A stretch of 64,000 nt of DNA from Siphonodentalium dalli (Eukaryota; Mollusca; Scaphopoda; Gadilida; Siphonodentaliidae), in NCBI GenBank assembly GCA_032622095.1, contig CP136063.1, positions 72,393,980 to 72,457,979 on the forward strand, read 5' to 3'. A program made the position numbers and the translations under genes. Below the pieces are notes generated by a model, which saw only the letters and a program-made list of their open reading frames with translations, was not told the origin of the DNA and searched no databases. Each line of letters begins with the position of its first letter. The stretch's first letter is position 1. Positions 34,901-40,123 of this stretch are shown piece after piece.

Positions 34901-37417
34901 TTAATATAGTAATTTGCATTTATCTGTGATGAAATGAGAAATGGTAATTTTTCTAACATTAAATTAAATAAATTAAGTAAAATACAGTGAAATTATTTTT
35001 TAAATTATTGTTTATTACATTTTTGCGCACGTTGGCATCTCTCTGAGTGCATTCTAGTTATGAAACTGCTTTTATGGCCAAATTATGTGATAAACGTATA
35101 TACGGACTTTATATGCCACCGAAAATACTTCATTGTTAGTGTATTCCTGATATGGTGAAACAAACGATTGTGAGCAAATTCTAAAAACTTTTTACTGAAA
35201 TAAATACACATAAAAATTGTTTTCTTAATATTTTAATGCACAACTGCACGATGAAACCTCACCAATAAATGTAAAAAAGCTTATTATGTTCTCTTTAAAT
35301 GATAACCATGACAAGTTTGGAAAATAATTGAAACAGTAATTGAATTACGTGCTATATATCAAAGTAATTAAGTAAATAATTAATTAAGTAACTAATTACT
35401 TTCAATTACTTGTAATTGAGAATTGAAATGACTCAATTACAAATTACTGTCAATTACTTGAGAAAAAGTAACTAATAACAGCCAATTGCAATTACAAATT
35501 ACTTCATGACTGACTGGTAATCCATCCGAGGAGTACATGGGCATTTTGGGAGAATCTCAGCGGGATATAACAATGAAACAATGAACGATAATGTTCCGTT
35601 TCCATCGCCTAATTTTTCCTGCGTCATGTAGAAGGAGAAATAATTTAGGTCAATAAATACACGGAATACCTATCTATATATTGAAATTCCATCCCTATAT
35701 ATATATAAATTTTCAAACTGGATTCCATTTGTAAATTCTATGGCTGATAAATTTCGCAAAGATTATCGACCTATTTTCATCATCGGAACCGGACCATGTC
35801 TGAGTTTAGTGTGCATGTCATTTGCAGAATGAGGTCCCCAGAGGGTGAATTTAGTGATGCTATCCGGCGGGCTAGCATCACCAAATTCACCCTCTAGCCG
35901 CCTCATCCTACATGGCCTCATCTGCTATGGGAGACATAGAATCAGATTGGTGTTCCCAAATGGTGAATATTGTGATGGACATCCATTGGGACCTCGATTA
36001 TACAATGTGTCGTCTGCCAATTTGGGGATATAGAGAAACTAAACTAAAACAGAAATAGAATCTATGTGAAGAAGTTTCTATAGAAATTTGATAATAAAGA
36101 AACTTTCGATTGAATTAAGATGAGGCCTAAGCAGAATGAGGTCCCCAGTTGGTGAATTTAGTGATGCTAGCCCGCTTTTTATTGTTGCAATTTCAGGAAT
36201 TTTTAATGGCTAACTACTAACGTCCTTTGTTTGTTCATGATACCGAATAATCGGAATCCGATTTAGAAAAGTTCTAGTACTAGAATAGGTATTTCTTTTT
36301 CATTTAAAGTCCTTGTAAATGTATTTCACGTATTTGTCGACTTGTTTTAGTCACCGGAACCGCGCCATATTGTGACAATCGAACATTATAGGAATAATTC
36401 GAGGATCAAATATGCCATGTGGCCTTAAATAGATTATACTACATATTTGCTTGTATGTTTTGTAGCTGTTTCATTATATATGTGATGTTAGATCATGCCA
36501 TGAATTTCTACTCTGGCTAATGGCCCGTAGATATCATATTCCACCAGTACAAAACCTTGGATCTTTTTGAAGTTTTGACTAGGAACTTTATACAGTAGAA
36601 AAAATAACACGGGAAATATATTTCTTAATTATTATCTGTATATACGTTAATAATGTACTTCACTGTAGGTGAATGTCCAGCTCGAAATTGCATGCTTTTC
36701 TGTGAATTTTGTCAGCCATTATAACAAACATTCAATTTATTACCCAGGAGAAATTCCATAATTGTAAGAAACGCAAAGCAAAATCGCTCACAAATTCACT
36801 TAAAACGTGAAATTTTGAGTTTGGACCTTCAATTACAGTGAAGTATATTATTAAGAAACAGATAATAACAAAGAGATATATTTTTTATTTTTTTTCGATT
36901 TTATAAGGTTCCCTGTCAAAACTTCAAAAAGTTCCCTAGGTTGTGTACTGGTGGAATATGATCTCTACGAGCGTTAGCCTAGAGTAGAGATTCATGGCAT
37001 GATCCAATGTGATGTATATACCACTGTTTTATTTTTTCCAGCATAATGTCGATGCAAGAGGCTGGCTTGATTAAACTTTGGTTGAAAAAATGGATGCCTT
37101 CCTCTGAGGGTTGCCTCAAGGCCGAAACAACGAGAGACGCCACTACGTTAGGGATGGACAGTCTAGCCGGACCGTTTCTAATATTCGCTGGAGCAGCCAC
37201 AGTCGCAAGCATTTGTTTGATTCTGGAAATCGCGTTGAAGCGAATCATTAGGACGCCTTGCTCGGCCGACGGCGCTAACATAAATGCCGATGATAATACA
37301 CAACCTGGAACTGATATGACCACAAATATAACATATATGACAATCAGCTTACCAGAACTTGGCACTGACCAAGAAATGAACCCCTCAGTTTTGACGCCAG
37401 AACCTCATGAAAAATAA
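1808..37417 (+). CDS. Ionotropic glutamate receptor gene, 5' end missing, ten exons
   Basis: A ligand-gated cation channel subunit of the plasma membrane. Joined exons: 1808-1989, 13880-14089, 18626-18799 (tentative), 21260-21478, 22560-22660, 27343-27433, 28278-28611, 30387-30604, 32714-32970, 37042-37417, giving about 719 visible residues. Every intron has AG acceptor and GT donor ends and compatible phases (0,0,0,0,2,0,1,0,2). Domain order is amino-terminal domain, S1, M1, pore loop, M3 (STYTANLAAF), S2, M4, short C-tail. The signal peptide and the start of the amino-terminal domain are upstream of the window. The ligand pocket keeps PFTITSDR, whose Arg binds the carboxylate in this family. 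The positions matching GluA2 Tyr450 and Glu705 read Trp and Ser, and the Q/R pore position reads Glu. The class (AMPA/kainate/delta-like or the invertebrate Epsilon group) cannot be decided by eye. Introns are loaded with transposons; a related gene probably starts at 61488. Confidence 0.9.
2094..2663. mobile_element. TTAA-type MITE, family A, copy 1
   Basis: About 570 bp, non-coding. It starts with atacggatggcctt and ends with aaggccatccgggccttTAA, an inverted repeat of ~18 bp. The same ends and inner blocks (ccgccataaacagaaagaa; gtgttttgtgaataata) recur at 17568-18419 and 19410-19921 and partly at 27545-27790. In this copy the left TTAA has decayed to GTAA. It begins about 100 bp inside the intron after the first visible exon. 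Confidence 0.7.
2685..2880. repeat. ACATGA/ACATGTT-rich degenerate repeat
   Basis: Irregularly repeated acatgatgtatcatg and aacatgtta motifs, many of them short palindromes. No unit length is constant, so I call it low-complexity sequence between two MITEs. Confidence 0.45.
2884..3116. mobile_element. Short internally deleted copy of family D
   Basis: The left end matches the left TIR of the element at 15861 (gcacaatcgttttaacgatt, then two more cgattctgcga motifs, then ttgggacgacaaaagtgggc). The right end, ccacgattgtgctgtgtgat, is the inverted terminus of the same family. Only ~233 bp remain, so this looks like a minimal deletion derivative that kept both ends. Confidence 0.6.
3479..4351 (+). 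repeat. Left terminal inverted repeat of the 7.4-kb element
   Basis: Matches the reverse complement of 10042-10900 almost base for base. It contains a direct duplication of a ~43-bp block (gtcacatctaaaaatagaat...) at its outer end and a run of AAAATT-rich sequence. The main difference is ~12-14 extra bases near 4320 (gtatcaattaag). The high arm identity suggests a fairly recent insertion. The open frame at 3537-3761, mirrored in the right arm, is a by-product of this A-rich repeat. Confidence 0.9.
5013..5552. repeat. ATGAGCAA minisatellite, array 1
   Basis: About 540 bp of atgagcaaatgagcaa separated by short spacers (aaaaa, gaaa, taaaa), giving a ~20-22-bp unit. All three - strand frames are open across it (runs of LLICSF and AHFLAH), which is a consequence of the repeat and not a membrane protein. 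Confidence 0.95.
6749..7288. repeat. ATGAGCAA minisatellite, array 2
   Basis: A second copy of the array, 1736 bp downstream of the first. Spacer order is the same unit by unit, so the whole array was duplicated as part of the macro-repeat rather than growing independently. Confidence 0.95.
8564..8939. repeat. 188-bp tandem duplication of the 3' end of the zinc-finger gene
   Basis: 8564-8751 and 8752-8939 are near-identical head-to-tail copies. The copy nearer the gene carries the in-frame C-terminus and stop; the other is a non-functional tail duplicate just downstream of that stop. Confidence 0.9.
8767..9564 (-). pseudogene. C2H2 zinc-finger protein of the long-TIR element, frameshifted
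   Basis: Three consecutive - strand frames together make one protein-like product. Frame 1 (9564-9358): a C2H2 finger, YQCEECLSVY...H-x4-H, then a polyglutamine/HQP stretch. Frame 2 (9371-9096): a second finger, CDLCGIILSTNYNLQRHKQI-KH, then a highly acidic Asp/Glu/Ser tract. Frame 3 (9099-8767): a helical, charged tail with RLIEYQHRLKTSRIHNAIMK and the end VNLTGEDSDND. Both fingers have C-x2-C-x12-H-x4-H spacing. I recall similar finger + acidic + 'IHNAIMKKA' tail proteins in invertebrate mobile elements, but I cannot name the family. The two frame changes (near 9370 and 9098) suggest a dead gene; programmed shifts or sequencing errors are less likely alternatives. It is the only coding signal inside the element. 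Confidence 0.65.
9931..10044. repeat. GGC-repeat and nested hairpins at the inner edge of the right TIR
   Basis: A strikingly GC-rich island in AT-rich DNA: (cgg)n at 9938-9960, a perfect hairpin ggggtccg/cggacccc at 9980-10002, then more ggcggcgg and its complement gccgccgc. The whole is enclosed by the inverted pair cattgcagtattttactg (9961) and cagtaaaatatcgcaatg (10027). Confidence 0.8.
10042..10900 (-). repeat. Right terminal inverted repeat of the 7.4-kb element
   Basis: Reverse complement of the left arm, ending CCCCTATTCTTCT and followed by GATATC. It carries the mirrored duplicated outer block and the mirrored spurious frame at 10618-10842. Confidence 0.9.
10907..11442. other. Intronic, nothing recognised
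   Basis: Unique-looking AT-rich sequence between the long-TIR element and the next inverted-repeat element. No exon with splice ends was seen. Confidence 0.45.
11443..12861. mobile_element. 1.4-kb element with perfect 55-bp inverted termini
   Basis: 11443-11497 (agggtctattctcattgcac ... cgttttttaaggt) is an exact inverted copy of 12807-12861. No transposase frame lies between. A second, smaller inverted pair sits inside (12081 and 12752). This is either a non-autonomous DNA transposon or an inverted duplication. Confidence 0.7.
12081..12752. mobile_element. Inner inverted-repeat element, ~670 bp
   Basis: Left gggggaggggggtctga...cgttcatacacagggt and right cctgtgtatgaatgtgttcg...tcagaccccacccc form imperfect ~45-bp inverted ends. 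It lies wholly inside the element at 11443-12861, so it probably inserted into it. Confidence 0.5.
12909..13353. mobile_element. Two-hairpin MITE, second class, copy 1
   Basis: Outer TIRs cgccatatcaaatccagtcg / cgactggatttgatatggcg. Inside are two near-perfect palindromes of 60-75 bp built from ccaatgcattctcttatata...gcgag and its complement (12957-13023, 13249-13307). The hairpin arms are the same as in the TTAA family at 13483, 29114 and 44110, but the outer ends and centre differ. Confidence 0.8.
13483..13840. mobile_element. piggyBac-like MITE with two palindromes, copy 1
   Basis: 358 bp including flanking TTAA (13483-13486, 13837-13840). Ends are CCCTTTACCCAACA and TGTTGGGTAAAGGG. TTAA targeting and CCC termini are piggyBac hallmarks. 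Two palindromes, each with ~28-bp arms and a short asymmetric loop (tcgaccataggtcg), occupy about half of it. Orientation is opposite to the copies at 29114 and 44110. It ends 39 bp upstream of an iGluR exon. Confidence 0.85.
13880..14089 (+). CDS. iGluR exon: amino-terminal domain, middle
   Basis: Acceptor gtttttcag ends at 13879 and donor gtaagaatg starts at 14090; 70 codons, phase 0 to 0. WLTKEYFWVYLNGDISSL lines up with the 'MTEYYHY.FTTLDL' segment of kainate-type receptors, in register with the end of the previous exon. The later part (CTDIGPVTDIGRIYG) is less conserved. A piggyBac-like MITE ends just upstream, leaving only the pyrimidine tract between. Confidence 0.75.
14100..14940. other. 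Intronic, nothing recognised
   Basis: Several short frames occur on both strands around 14463-14800, but none has splice ends in a compatible phase or a recognisable domain. Confidence 0.4.
14943..15733. mobile_element. TIR element interrupted by a two-hairpin MITE
   Basis: Left 14943-15060 (ggtcactatcatcacgcgac, aagcgaggta-type motifs) and right 15616-15733 are diverged inverted copies of ~118 bp. Each arm has repeated 'ttaagcgaggta' and 'gagtaccc' motifs. The MITE at 15179-15583 lies between the arms and is presumably a later insertion. Confidence 0.6.
15179..15583. mobile_element. Two-hairpin MITE, second class, copy 2
   Basis: Same family as 12909-13353 in the opposite internal orientation. 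It shares the gagccccagacaaacatgag/ctcatgtttgtctggggctc centre, the two palindromes (15188-15258, 15478-15546) and the right end cgacttacgactggattt. The left outer end is truncated. Confidence 0.75.
15861..17112. mobile_element. Family D element, ~1.25 kb with ~270-bp TIRs
   Basis: 15861-16140 is mirrored at 16810-17112. The outermost ~90 bp of each arm carries three copies of an acgattctgcga motif, the spacing expected of transposase-binding subterminal repeats. A fragment of family B (atattagatcgtt...cagtacccctttaa) sits inside at 16693-16758. No transposase frame was found. Confidence 0.8.
17568..18419. mobile_element. TTAA-type MITE, family A, copy 2
   Basis: 852 bp bounded by TTAA at 17568-17571 and 18416-18419, with inverted ends agatacgggtggtcttcg and cgaggccatccgtct. 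It is the longest copy of the family in the window; the short frame at 17433-17657 runs into it by chance. Confidence 0.75.
18626..18799 (+). CDS. Candidate iGluR exon: amino-terminal domain, late part
   Basis: Found by reading, not as an ATG-started frame. A strong pyrimidine tract with acceptor (tcctccatttgtttatag, ending 18625) is followed by 58 open codons beginning RDDVRKS and including DTDDAMIHDV. That segment resembles the 'TTDAALMYDAV' stretch expected exactly here between the flanking exons. The exon is phase 0 at both ends, as required. The donor (gtcggt at 18800) is weak, and the peptide after DAMIHDV is low in similarity. If it is wrong, another exon of phase 0-0 is likely missing between 14090 and 21259, since the exons on either side would otherwise leave the domain short. 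Confidence 0.45.
18932..20043. mobile_element. TTAA-type MITE, family B, interrupted by family A
   Basis: Ends TTAAGGGGATACTGTAC (18932) and GTACAGTACCCATTTAA (to 20043) match the uninterrupted copy at 41478-42128. Inner blocks shared with that copy include gactcaaattac/g and tgtcaccgggaatttatt. It is split by a family A element at 19410-19921. Confidence 0.8.
19410..19921. mobile_element. TTAA-type MITE, family A, copy 3, nested in family B
   Basis: 512 bp including both TTAA. The left junction is gataacata-TTAA-agatacgg and the right junction cgtgcct-TTAA-ccagaacg. The empty paralogous site at about 41992-42011 reads gatagcctg-TTAA-ccggaacg, which shows directly that family A targets and duplicates TTAA. 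Confidence 0.85.
20169..20725 (+). repeat. ~180-bp direct repeat, two copies ~370 bp apart
   Basis: 20169-20345 and 20539-20725 share blocks such as gacatgcaaat, ttcactgattggcttgatg, acattaatgtttgagacagt and tgctcgctcttttt. Nothing else is recognised between 20044 and 21200. Confidence 0.75.
21260..21478 (+). CDS. iGluR exon: end of amino-terminal domain and linker to S1
   Basis: Acceptor cctctttcag ends at 21259; the first donor gtatgtgt starts at 21479; 73 codons, phase 0 to 0. NYLTGSSHKLYSVFGGL corresponds to the '(W)GLTGRI.F' stretch. KEIGQWKNRTGLKLTE matches 'EKIGTW....GLNMTE', and MSLLITSSE matches 'SLIVTT(I)LEE', the first strand of the ligand-binding domain. The last ~48 bases of the exon, together with the donor, are repeated three more times downstream. 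Confidence 0.85.
21431..21662 (+). repeat. Four tandem copies of an exon end with its 5' splice site
   Basis: A 60-61-bp unit (atcctgagggattttgggg ... catcagag|gtatgtgttt) starts at 21431, 21491, 21552 and 21613. Each copy ends in a potential donor (GT at 21479, 21540, 21601 and 21662). Because 61 is not a multiple of three, use of a downstream donor would shift the frame. Confidence 0.9.
22313..22535. mobile_element. TTAA-type hairpin MITE, diverged
   Basis: TTAA at 22313-22316 and 22532-22535 with inverted ends TTAAcacttccacgactgga and ctcccgttatgaaagggTTAA. It contains relaxed versions of the cattctcttatata hairpins. The right end lies 24 bp from the first base of the following iGluR exon. 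A fragment with the same left end occurs at 51670. Confidence 0.65.
22560..22660 (+). CDS. iGluR exon: ligand-binding S1, first part
   Basis: A short exon without its own ATG. The acceptor ...catcattgtag ends at 22559 and the donor gtaagtgat starts at 22661; 33 codons plus AA (phase 0 to 2). ADPWVRTPSK follows directly on SLLITSSE. RYTGLCIDMLDELATRLKF is the canonical 'RYEGYCIDLL.ELA..L.F' segment. The AA joins the T of the next exon to make Asn, giving FNYTIVEPPD across the junction. The fit of sequence and phase on both sides makes this secure. Confidence 0.92.
22885..23130. mobile_element. Foldback MITE, family E, copy 1
   Basis: Left ccaggccccgttccgtgg and right ccacggaacggagctag form inverted halves, with a central ccatatatgg palindrome. 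A second copy lies at 30793-31042. The open frames at 22683-23081 overlap it by chance. Confidence 0.75.
23950..24200 (+). repeat. Diverged ~180-bp tandem repeat, two units
   Basis: tacaaacattttgaattttaa...tgtcatatttgatg...atggtgacggaccagaa is followed by a diverged second copy with tatggtgatagaccagaa. The rest of 23131-25020 shows an 11-base G run (23412-23422) and no gene. Confidence 0.55.
25021..25670. repeat. Hairpins and GGGCAACAGTTC direct repeats
   Basis: A short hairpin gatttcgtggtt/aaccacgaaatc lies at 25035-25062. Then actatcgaactgttgccc is inverted as gggcaacagttcgatagt (25288-25338), followed by at least four more caacagtt(c) motifs to 25650. It looks like the end of a MITE whose other end I did not find. 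Confidence 0.5.
25970..26540 (+). repeat. Diverged ~200-bp tandem repeats, about three units
   Basis: gataacttgagcaatattcaacataag..., gataacacgggcaatattcagccgaa... and acaatgaacaatattcaacacaag... recur with interleaved 'cgacttagaa' and 'gtccggtgattt' blocks. No gene is seen here. Confidence 0.6.
27343..27433 (+). CDS. iGluR exon: ligand-binding S1, middle
   Basis: Acceptor ttttaccattgcag ends at 27342 and donor gtaagagg starts at 27434; one base plus 30 codons (phase 2 to 0). YTIVEPPDNLWGSQNDDG, then SWNGMVGMVLRG, matches 'Y.I.....(D)GKYG.....G.WNGMVGEL'. The residue matching the ligand-stacking Tyr of GluA2 (Tyr450, in DGKYG) is Trp here (DNLWG). Confidence 0.92.
27545..27790. mobile_element. 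TTAA-type MITE, family A, partial foldback copy
   Basis: Starts TTAAaggcatgtacggatgg like the other family A copies and keeps ttattgtcaagttc...ttatgtaaacaaaagcc. That part is then followed by its own inverted copy (27733-27790), replacing the normal right half. It begins 112 bp after an iGluR exon. Confidence 0.65.
28278..28611 (+). CDS. iGluR exon: end of S1, M1 and pore loop
   Basis: The acceptor ttatcgttccag ends at 28277, chosen because it gives phase 0 and joins VLRG to EVALGAGPFTIT. Donor gtaagtatt starts at 28612; 111 codons plus one base. PFTITSDRDRVIDYTKPFM contains the carboxylate-binding Arg. M1 is about PFVWTTWLYIGISIIVFGC. The pore loop is LWLVFGTYMEQ, with the intron splitting the next Gly codon. 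The open frame continues 5' of the acceptor as far as 28203 but does not fit the family. Confidence 0.95.
28790..28925. mobile_element. Fragment of the hAT-like family F
   Basis: Repeated tttggccaaa blocks end in ggtccagcgcgaacacag, the right terminus of the family whose intact copy is at 54823-55314. Confidence 0.55.
29114..29536. mobile_element. piggyBac-like MITE with two palindromes, copy 2
   Basis: 423 bp between TTAA at 29114-29117 and 29533-29536. Ends are CCCTTTACCCAACAG and a mutated TTGTAGGGTAAAGGG. Palindromes lie at about 29142-29214 and 29319-29392, and the block gcttcaacagcctaaaatat is present in inverted form near the right end. It sits in an iGluR intron. Confidence 0.85.
30387..30604 (+). 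CDS. iGluR exon: post-pore, M3 gate and start of S2
   Basis: Acceptor ataacttacag ends at 30386 and donor gtaagtgc starts at 30605; two bases plus 72 codons (phase 1 to 0). GGEARPTTVSGRLLLASWW leads into M3, FTVIMISTYTANLAAFLVV, which carries the family gate motif YTANLAAF. PINSVKELANQNDI is the start of S2 (family: PI.S.EDLA.Q..I). Confidence 0.95.
30793..31042. mobile_element. Foldback MITE, family E, copy 2
   Basis: Same layout as 22885-23130: ccaggttcggttccgtgg on the left, ccacggaacggagctgg on the right, and a ccatatatgg centre. It lies in the next intron but one. Confidence 0.75.
31191..31262 (+). repeat. Three copies of a 24-bp unit
   Basis: atattaactcctatttatat plus aacc repeated three times; the last copy carries tagcc. 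Confidence 0.9.
31326..31532 (+). repeat. 26-bp minisatellite, eight copies
   Basis: acacatataggtcggagggt plus aagtaa repeated eight times with essentially no variation. All - strand frames are open across it and give a repeated YPPTYMCLLTLRPICV-type peptide, which I do not regard as coding. Confidence 0.95.
31540..32700. other. Intronic, nothing recognised
   Basis: No repeat family or splice-bounded frame was seen between the minisatellite and the next exon. Confidence 0.4.
32714..32970 (+). CDS. iGluR exon: ligand-binding S2
   Basis: Acceptor ccgctgcag ends at 32713 and donor gtaaattg starts at 32971; 85 codons plus two bases (phase 0 to 2). DFKKMWSVM matches 'VFDKMWTYM'. YSGKYAFIASSAGVD matches 'SKGKYAYLLEST', so the acidic residue that contacts the ligand amine in GluA2 (Glu705) is Ser here. 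NFTVAEESFNTAGLGFILPE matches the conserved '...GYGIA.P.GS' stretch. The open frame reads through the donor to an immediate stop, as expected of an intron. Confidence 0.95.
33126..33246. repeat. Foldback, ~55-bp arms
   Basis: gtgtttctctcatatgatat...aaaattttcagttttc-type left arm and its inverted copy gaaaactgaaaattc...atatgagagaaacac, around a centre of ctcgagcctccggcg. Confidence 0.85.
33755..33930. repeat. Foldback, ~80-bp arms
   Basis: gtttctattttatacggaat...aaattcgatttgagcc is mirrored by ggctcaaatagaattt...acgtataaaataggacg, with a centre near 33845. Confidence 0.8.
35341..35515. repeat. AATTAC-rich low-complexity tract
   Basis: Dense alternation of aattac/gtaatt motifs, each able to pair with its neighbours. 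Confidence 0.75.
35825..36175. repeat. Palindrome with a third, separated arm copy
   Basis: gagggtgaatttagtgatgc and its inverted copy gcatcaccaaattcaccctc form a hairpin at 35837-35897. The left arm (gcagaatgaggtccccag...) recurs in the same orientation at 36131-36175. Confidence 0.8.
36477..37020. mobile_element. Long-TIR MITE abutting the last iGluR exon
   Basis: About 200-bp inverted arms (36477-36690 and 36815-37020): gatcatgccatgaatttcta...catattccaccagtac...tttgaagttttgac on the left and its complement on the right. The right end is ~21 bp from the exon, so only the pyrimidine tract and AG of the acceptor lie between. Confidence 0.8.
37042..37417 (+). CDS. iGluR last exon: end of S2, M4, C-tail and stop
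   Basis: Acceptor ttttattttttccag ends at 37041; one base completes an Asn codon, then 124 residues and TAA at 37415-37417. NIMSMQEAGLIKLWLKKW matches 'AIL.LQE.G.L..L..KW', and a Cys follows (SSEGC), as in the conserved S2 disulphide region. M4 is about LAGPFLIFAGAATVASICLI. The tail of ~55 residues is Thr/Pro-rich and ends TPEPHEK, without a clear PDZ-ligand motif. Confidence 0.95.
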
Positions 37418-37551
37418 AGATTTTATATATCGACAGCCAGAATGAATTTTTATATAGGGCCATGGATATACTTATGTATAAATCAGTTATACTTAATCAT
37501 AAATAAATTATGCCATAATTATGTAATTCGGTCTTACTTAATCAATAAACA
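37413..37551 (+). terminator. Polyadenylation signals of the iGluR gene
   Basis: AATAAA occurs at 37413-37418 (overlapping the stop codon), 37504-37509 and 37546-37551. The latter two are the likelier signals, giving a short 3' UTR of about 100-160 bases. The cleavage site itself cannot be seen. Confidence 0.5.
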
Positions 37552-37592
37552 ATGCACAAATAAATAACAATACAAAATATATATGTTTACAC

Positions 37593-37616
37593 GGGGGGGG
37601 GGGGGGGGGGGGGGGG
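37593..37616 (+). repeat. 24-base G homopolymer
   Basis: An uninterrupted run of 24 G about 175 bp after the receptor stop codon. The length may be uncertain in the assembly. Confidence 0.9.
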
Positions 37617-37619
37617 TAA

Positions 37620-39380
37620 AAAGTTGCGAGACGTAGGGGTGTTTTTTTAACATTGCCATTTTTTTTACACCCACCCACCTTTTCTTGCATTTTTTTTCAT
37701 AAAATTTTAGACACCACCCCAAAACCCCAAAGCTTTATGTTGGTCCCCTCTGTAAAAACGACCAACCGCTCTATATTGGTCCCTTCTTTGAAAGACCAAA
37801 TTAAATGTTACTTCCTGTTTACAAACATGTGCAAGACAAATATTTTCTTGGCTGATAATTATGCGATAATCAGCAGTAATCAGCGATAATCTCAACTAAA
37901 TTGAACTCTAAGCAATCAACAAAGGTAGAATATGATGTGATTATATTGGCAAATTTATAACCCAGCCTATTCATCTATGTGAGTAGATGAAAAATATGTT
38001 GAATCCCCTGGAATGACAAAAAAAAATAACTAGGGCCAGTGTTAGGGCCTATAATAGAATGAAAAATTACACAAAATTAAATTTATCTTTTTTTCAGACA
38101 TCAACCGGCATCAACTAGTAGGCCTAGAGCCTATAGTGATACCATAAAGGAAAATGTGCATATGAACCAGTTTACGAATTAGCTTTTATGTATGCCTGCA
38201 TGACCACCGACCCGACCTCGCATTACGACTTAGGACTAGGCCTAAAATAATGTTTAACCCTTTGAGTTTGAACGCGGGATGGTCAATTTAGTGTCAAATC
38301 CATATACACGGATGTGCACTTTAGTGACATGGGACCGTGGAGACGAGGTCACAGTAAGCGTAACGTCATTGTGTTGGTGTAGGGACGATAATTCCAATTT
38401 GATCCTCTGTTTTCAGTATACCTGCTGTTCTCTTGATTTACTATTATATGTCTTCCTGTGTCTACTATATATTATTAACTATACATTATTCTGATACATT
38501 ATGAGAATAATCAATTTTAGTATACAAACACTGATACAAATACTTATTTCATTCATTACACTCATGCATCGACTAACTGTATGAGTAAAGAGACTGTCAT
38601 GAAGTATAAGAATTATTGTAATATTCTGTCATGAGTTGTTAGCTGATAGTGTCAGACTGCATTAAGTTCAGCCTACCCTAGAGCTATCTGAAGTATTTTT
38701 TTTATTGAACTACACCCTGAACTAGACAATTTTAAATATAAAAACTGCCAAGCAAGCTGAAATAGACGCTATAAAAAAAATTTGCGCGCAAAATAAATCA
38801 ATGAAAATTTTGGGACCCACCCCCTCAATATTCACTATTTTTCCATTTTATATCAACTTATGGGGGTAATTATAACAATATTGAATGTATTATTGTTTCT
38901 CATATTGCAACAAGCCACAACATATAAACAAATATGTTTAACACAGTTGAAAATATGTCAATGAAAAAAAAATGCAAAAAAAGTGGGCAAAAACTGTTTC
39001 CAGCCTCAGGTACCCACCCCCACCTCACGTCTCGTAATAAAATTTGGCCCCCCCCCTGGTTTACACTAAATTACATGGACACAATTTTTCCAAGTTCGAA
39101 TGAGCACATCCTGTCCGATTTGACACCATATTAACCATTTCAGTGCCAAGTCCGATTTTTGTATCAACCCATATTTCCTTGATCATTTTTAAAATGTATT
39201 GATTATAATAATGTGAAACATTGATGGAAAGAGCTCTTTCCATAAAAATCGGACTTGGCACTGAAAGGGTTAATACAAATTTTGTAAGTTAATCTTCAGC
39301 TTACTAGGAAAAAGGAACATGTAAAATACTTACAATCACCATCATTCGTATGATAAAAACATAATCCATCTGCTAACGTT
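37620..39380. other. Intergenic, nothing recognised
   Basis: C-rich patches of the type acccacccacc recur (37670, 38815, 39010) in otherwise AT-rich sequence; no gene was found. Confidence 0.4.
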
Positions 39381-39384
39381 CTGT

Positions 39385-40123
39385 TATGGTTTAAACCAGC
39401 ATGGCAAAGTGGATGTTAGACCTAGTAACTTCAAACTGGGTGCACCACACCGGCCCTCCGGACTAGCAGGAAAATACTAGTATGAAGGGTCGACTGGTAA
39501 CCGAGAGTGACCCCTCGGCTATCTACAAGTCAACAAAGGATACATTATAGTAAAATGGCTGATCATTATGGCGTCATACATGTAATTTTTCACGTGGTAT
39601 GTGTGTAAAATAGGTGTATGCACATCACGATGGAAAAGGAACGTAGCAGTAAGACATATTAAAGATAAGAGGATGTTTATGGTTCTGTTGCCCAATTTGT
39701 ACATGCAGGTACAGATTTCCTCGTCCATCGTGATAAAACAAATTGTGATGCATGATCCAGGAGCGGTTTACAGAAATTTGGAAAAGAGATTTGGAACGTA
39801 CATACCAAAGTAAAGTTAAATAGCCAAAAATAGACAATTTTGAACAGTTAAAAAAGGTTCCCACATTTTGGAAAGATCGAGATGACACCGGAGAGTGTCA
39901 TCAGTTGCTAGCGCTTGATTATATGGCTTCCTAAACTGTTATTATTTGTCGGCACTTTACTGTATCCTTTGTTGACTTGTAGATAGCCGAGGGGTAACTC
40001 TCGGTAACCAGTCGACCCTTCATACTAGTATTTTCCTGCTAGTCCGGGGCCGGTGTGGTGCTACGCACGCAATTTGAAGTTATTAAGTCTGACATCCACT
40101 TTGTCATGCTGGCATAAACCATA
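39385..40123. mobile_element. 739-bp TIR element
   Basis: Arms of ~150 bp: 39385-39545 (tatggtttaaaccagcatgg, ... gggtcgactggtaaccgaga ... gtcaacaaaggataca) mirrored at 39958-40123. The centre has no transposase. Confidence 0.85.

Larger units (their letters stand above)
33058..35800. mobile_element. 2.7-kb element with ~38-bp inverted ends and inner foldbacks
   Basis: ggtccggttcgggtgaaaat plus aggtcgataa (33063-33093) is inverted as ttatcgacctattttcatca plus tcggaaccggacc (35763-35793). Foldbacks at 33126-33246 and 33755-33930 share acgaattacatattctattt-type flanks. A frame at 34002-34301 has no recognisable domain. The boundaries are inferred only from the inverted ends. Confidence 0.5.
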
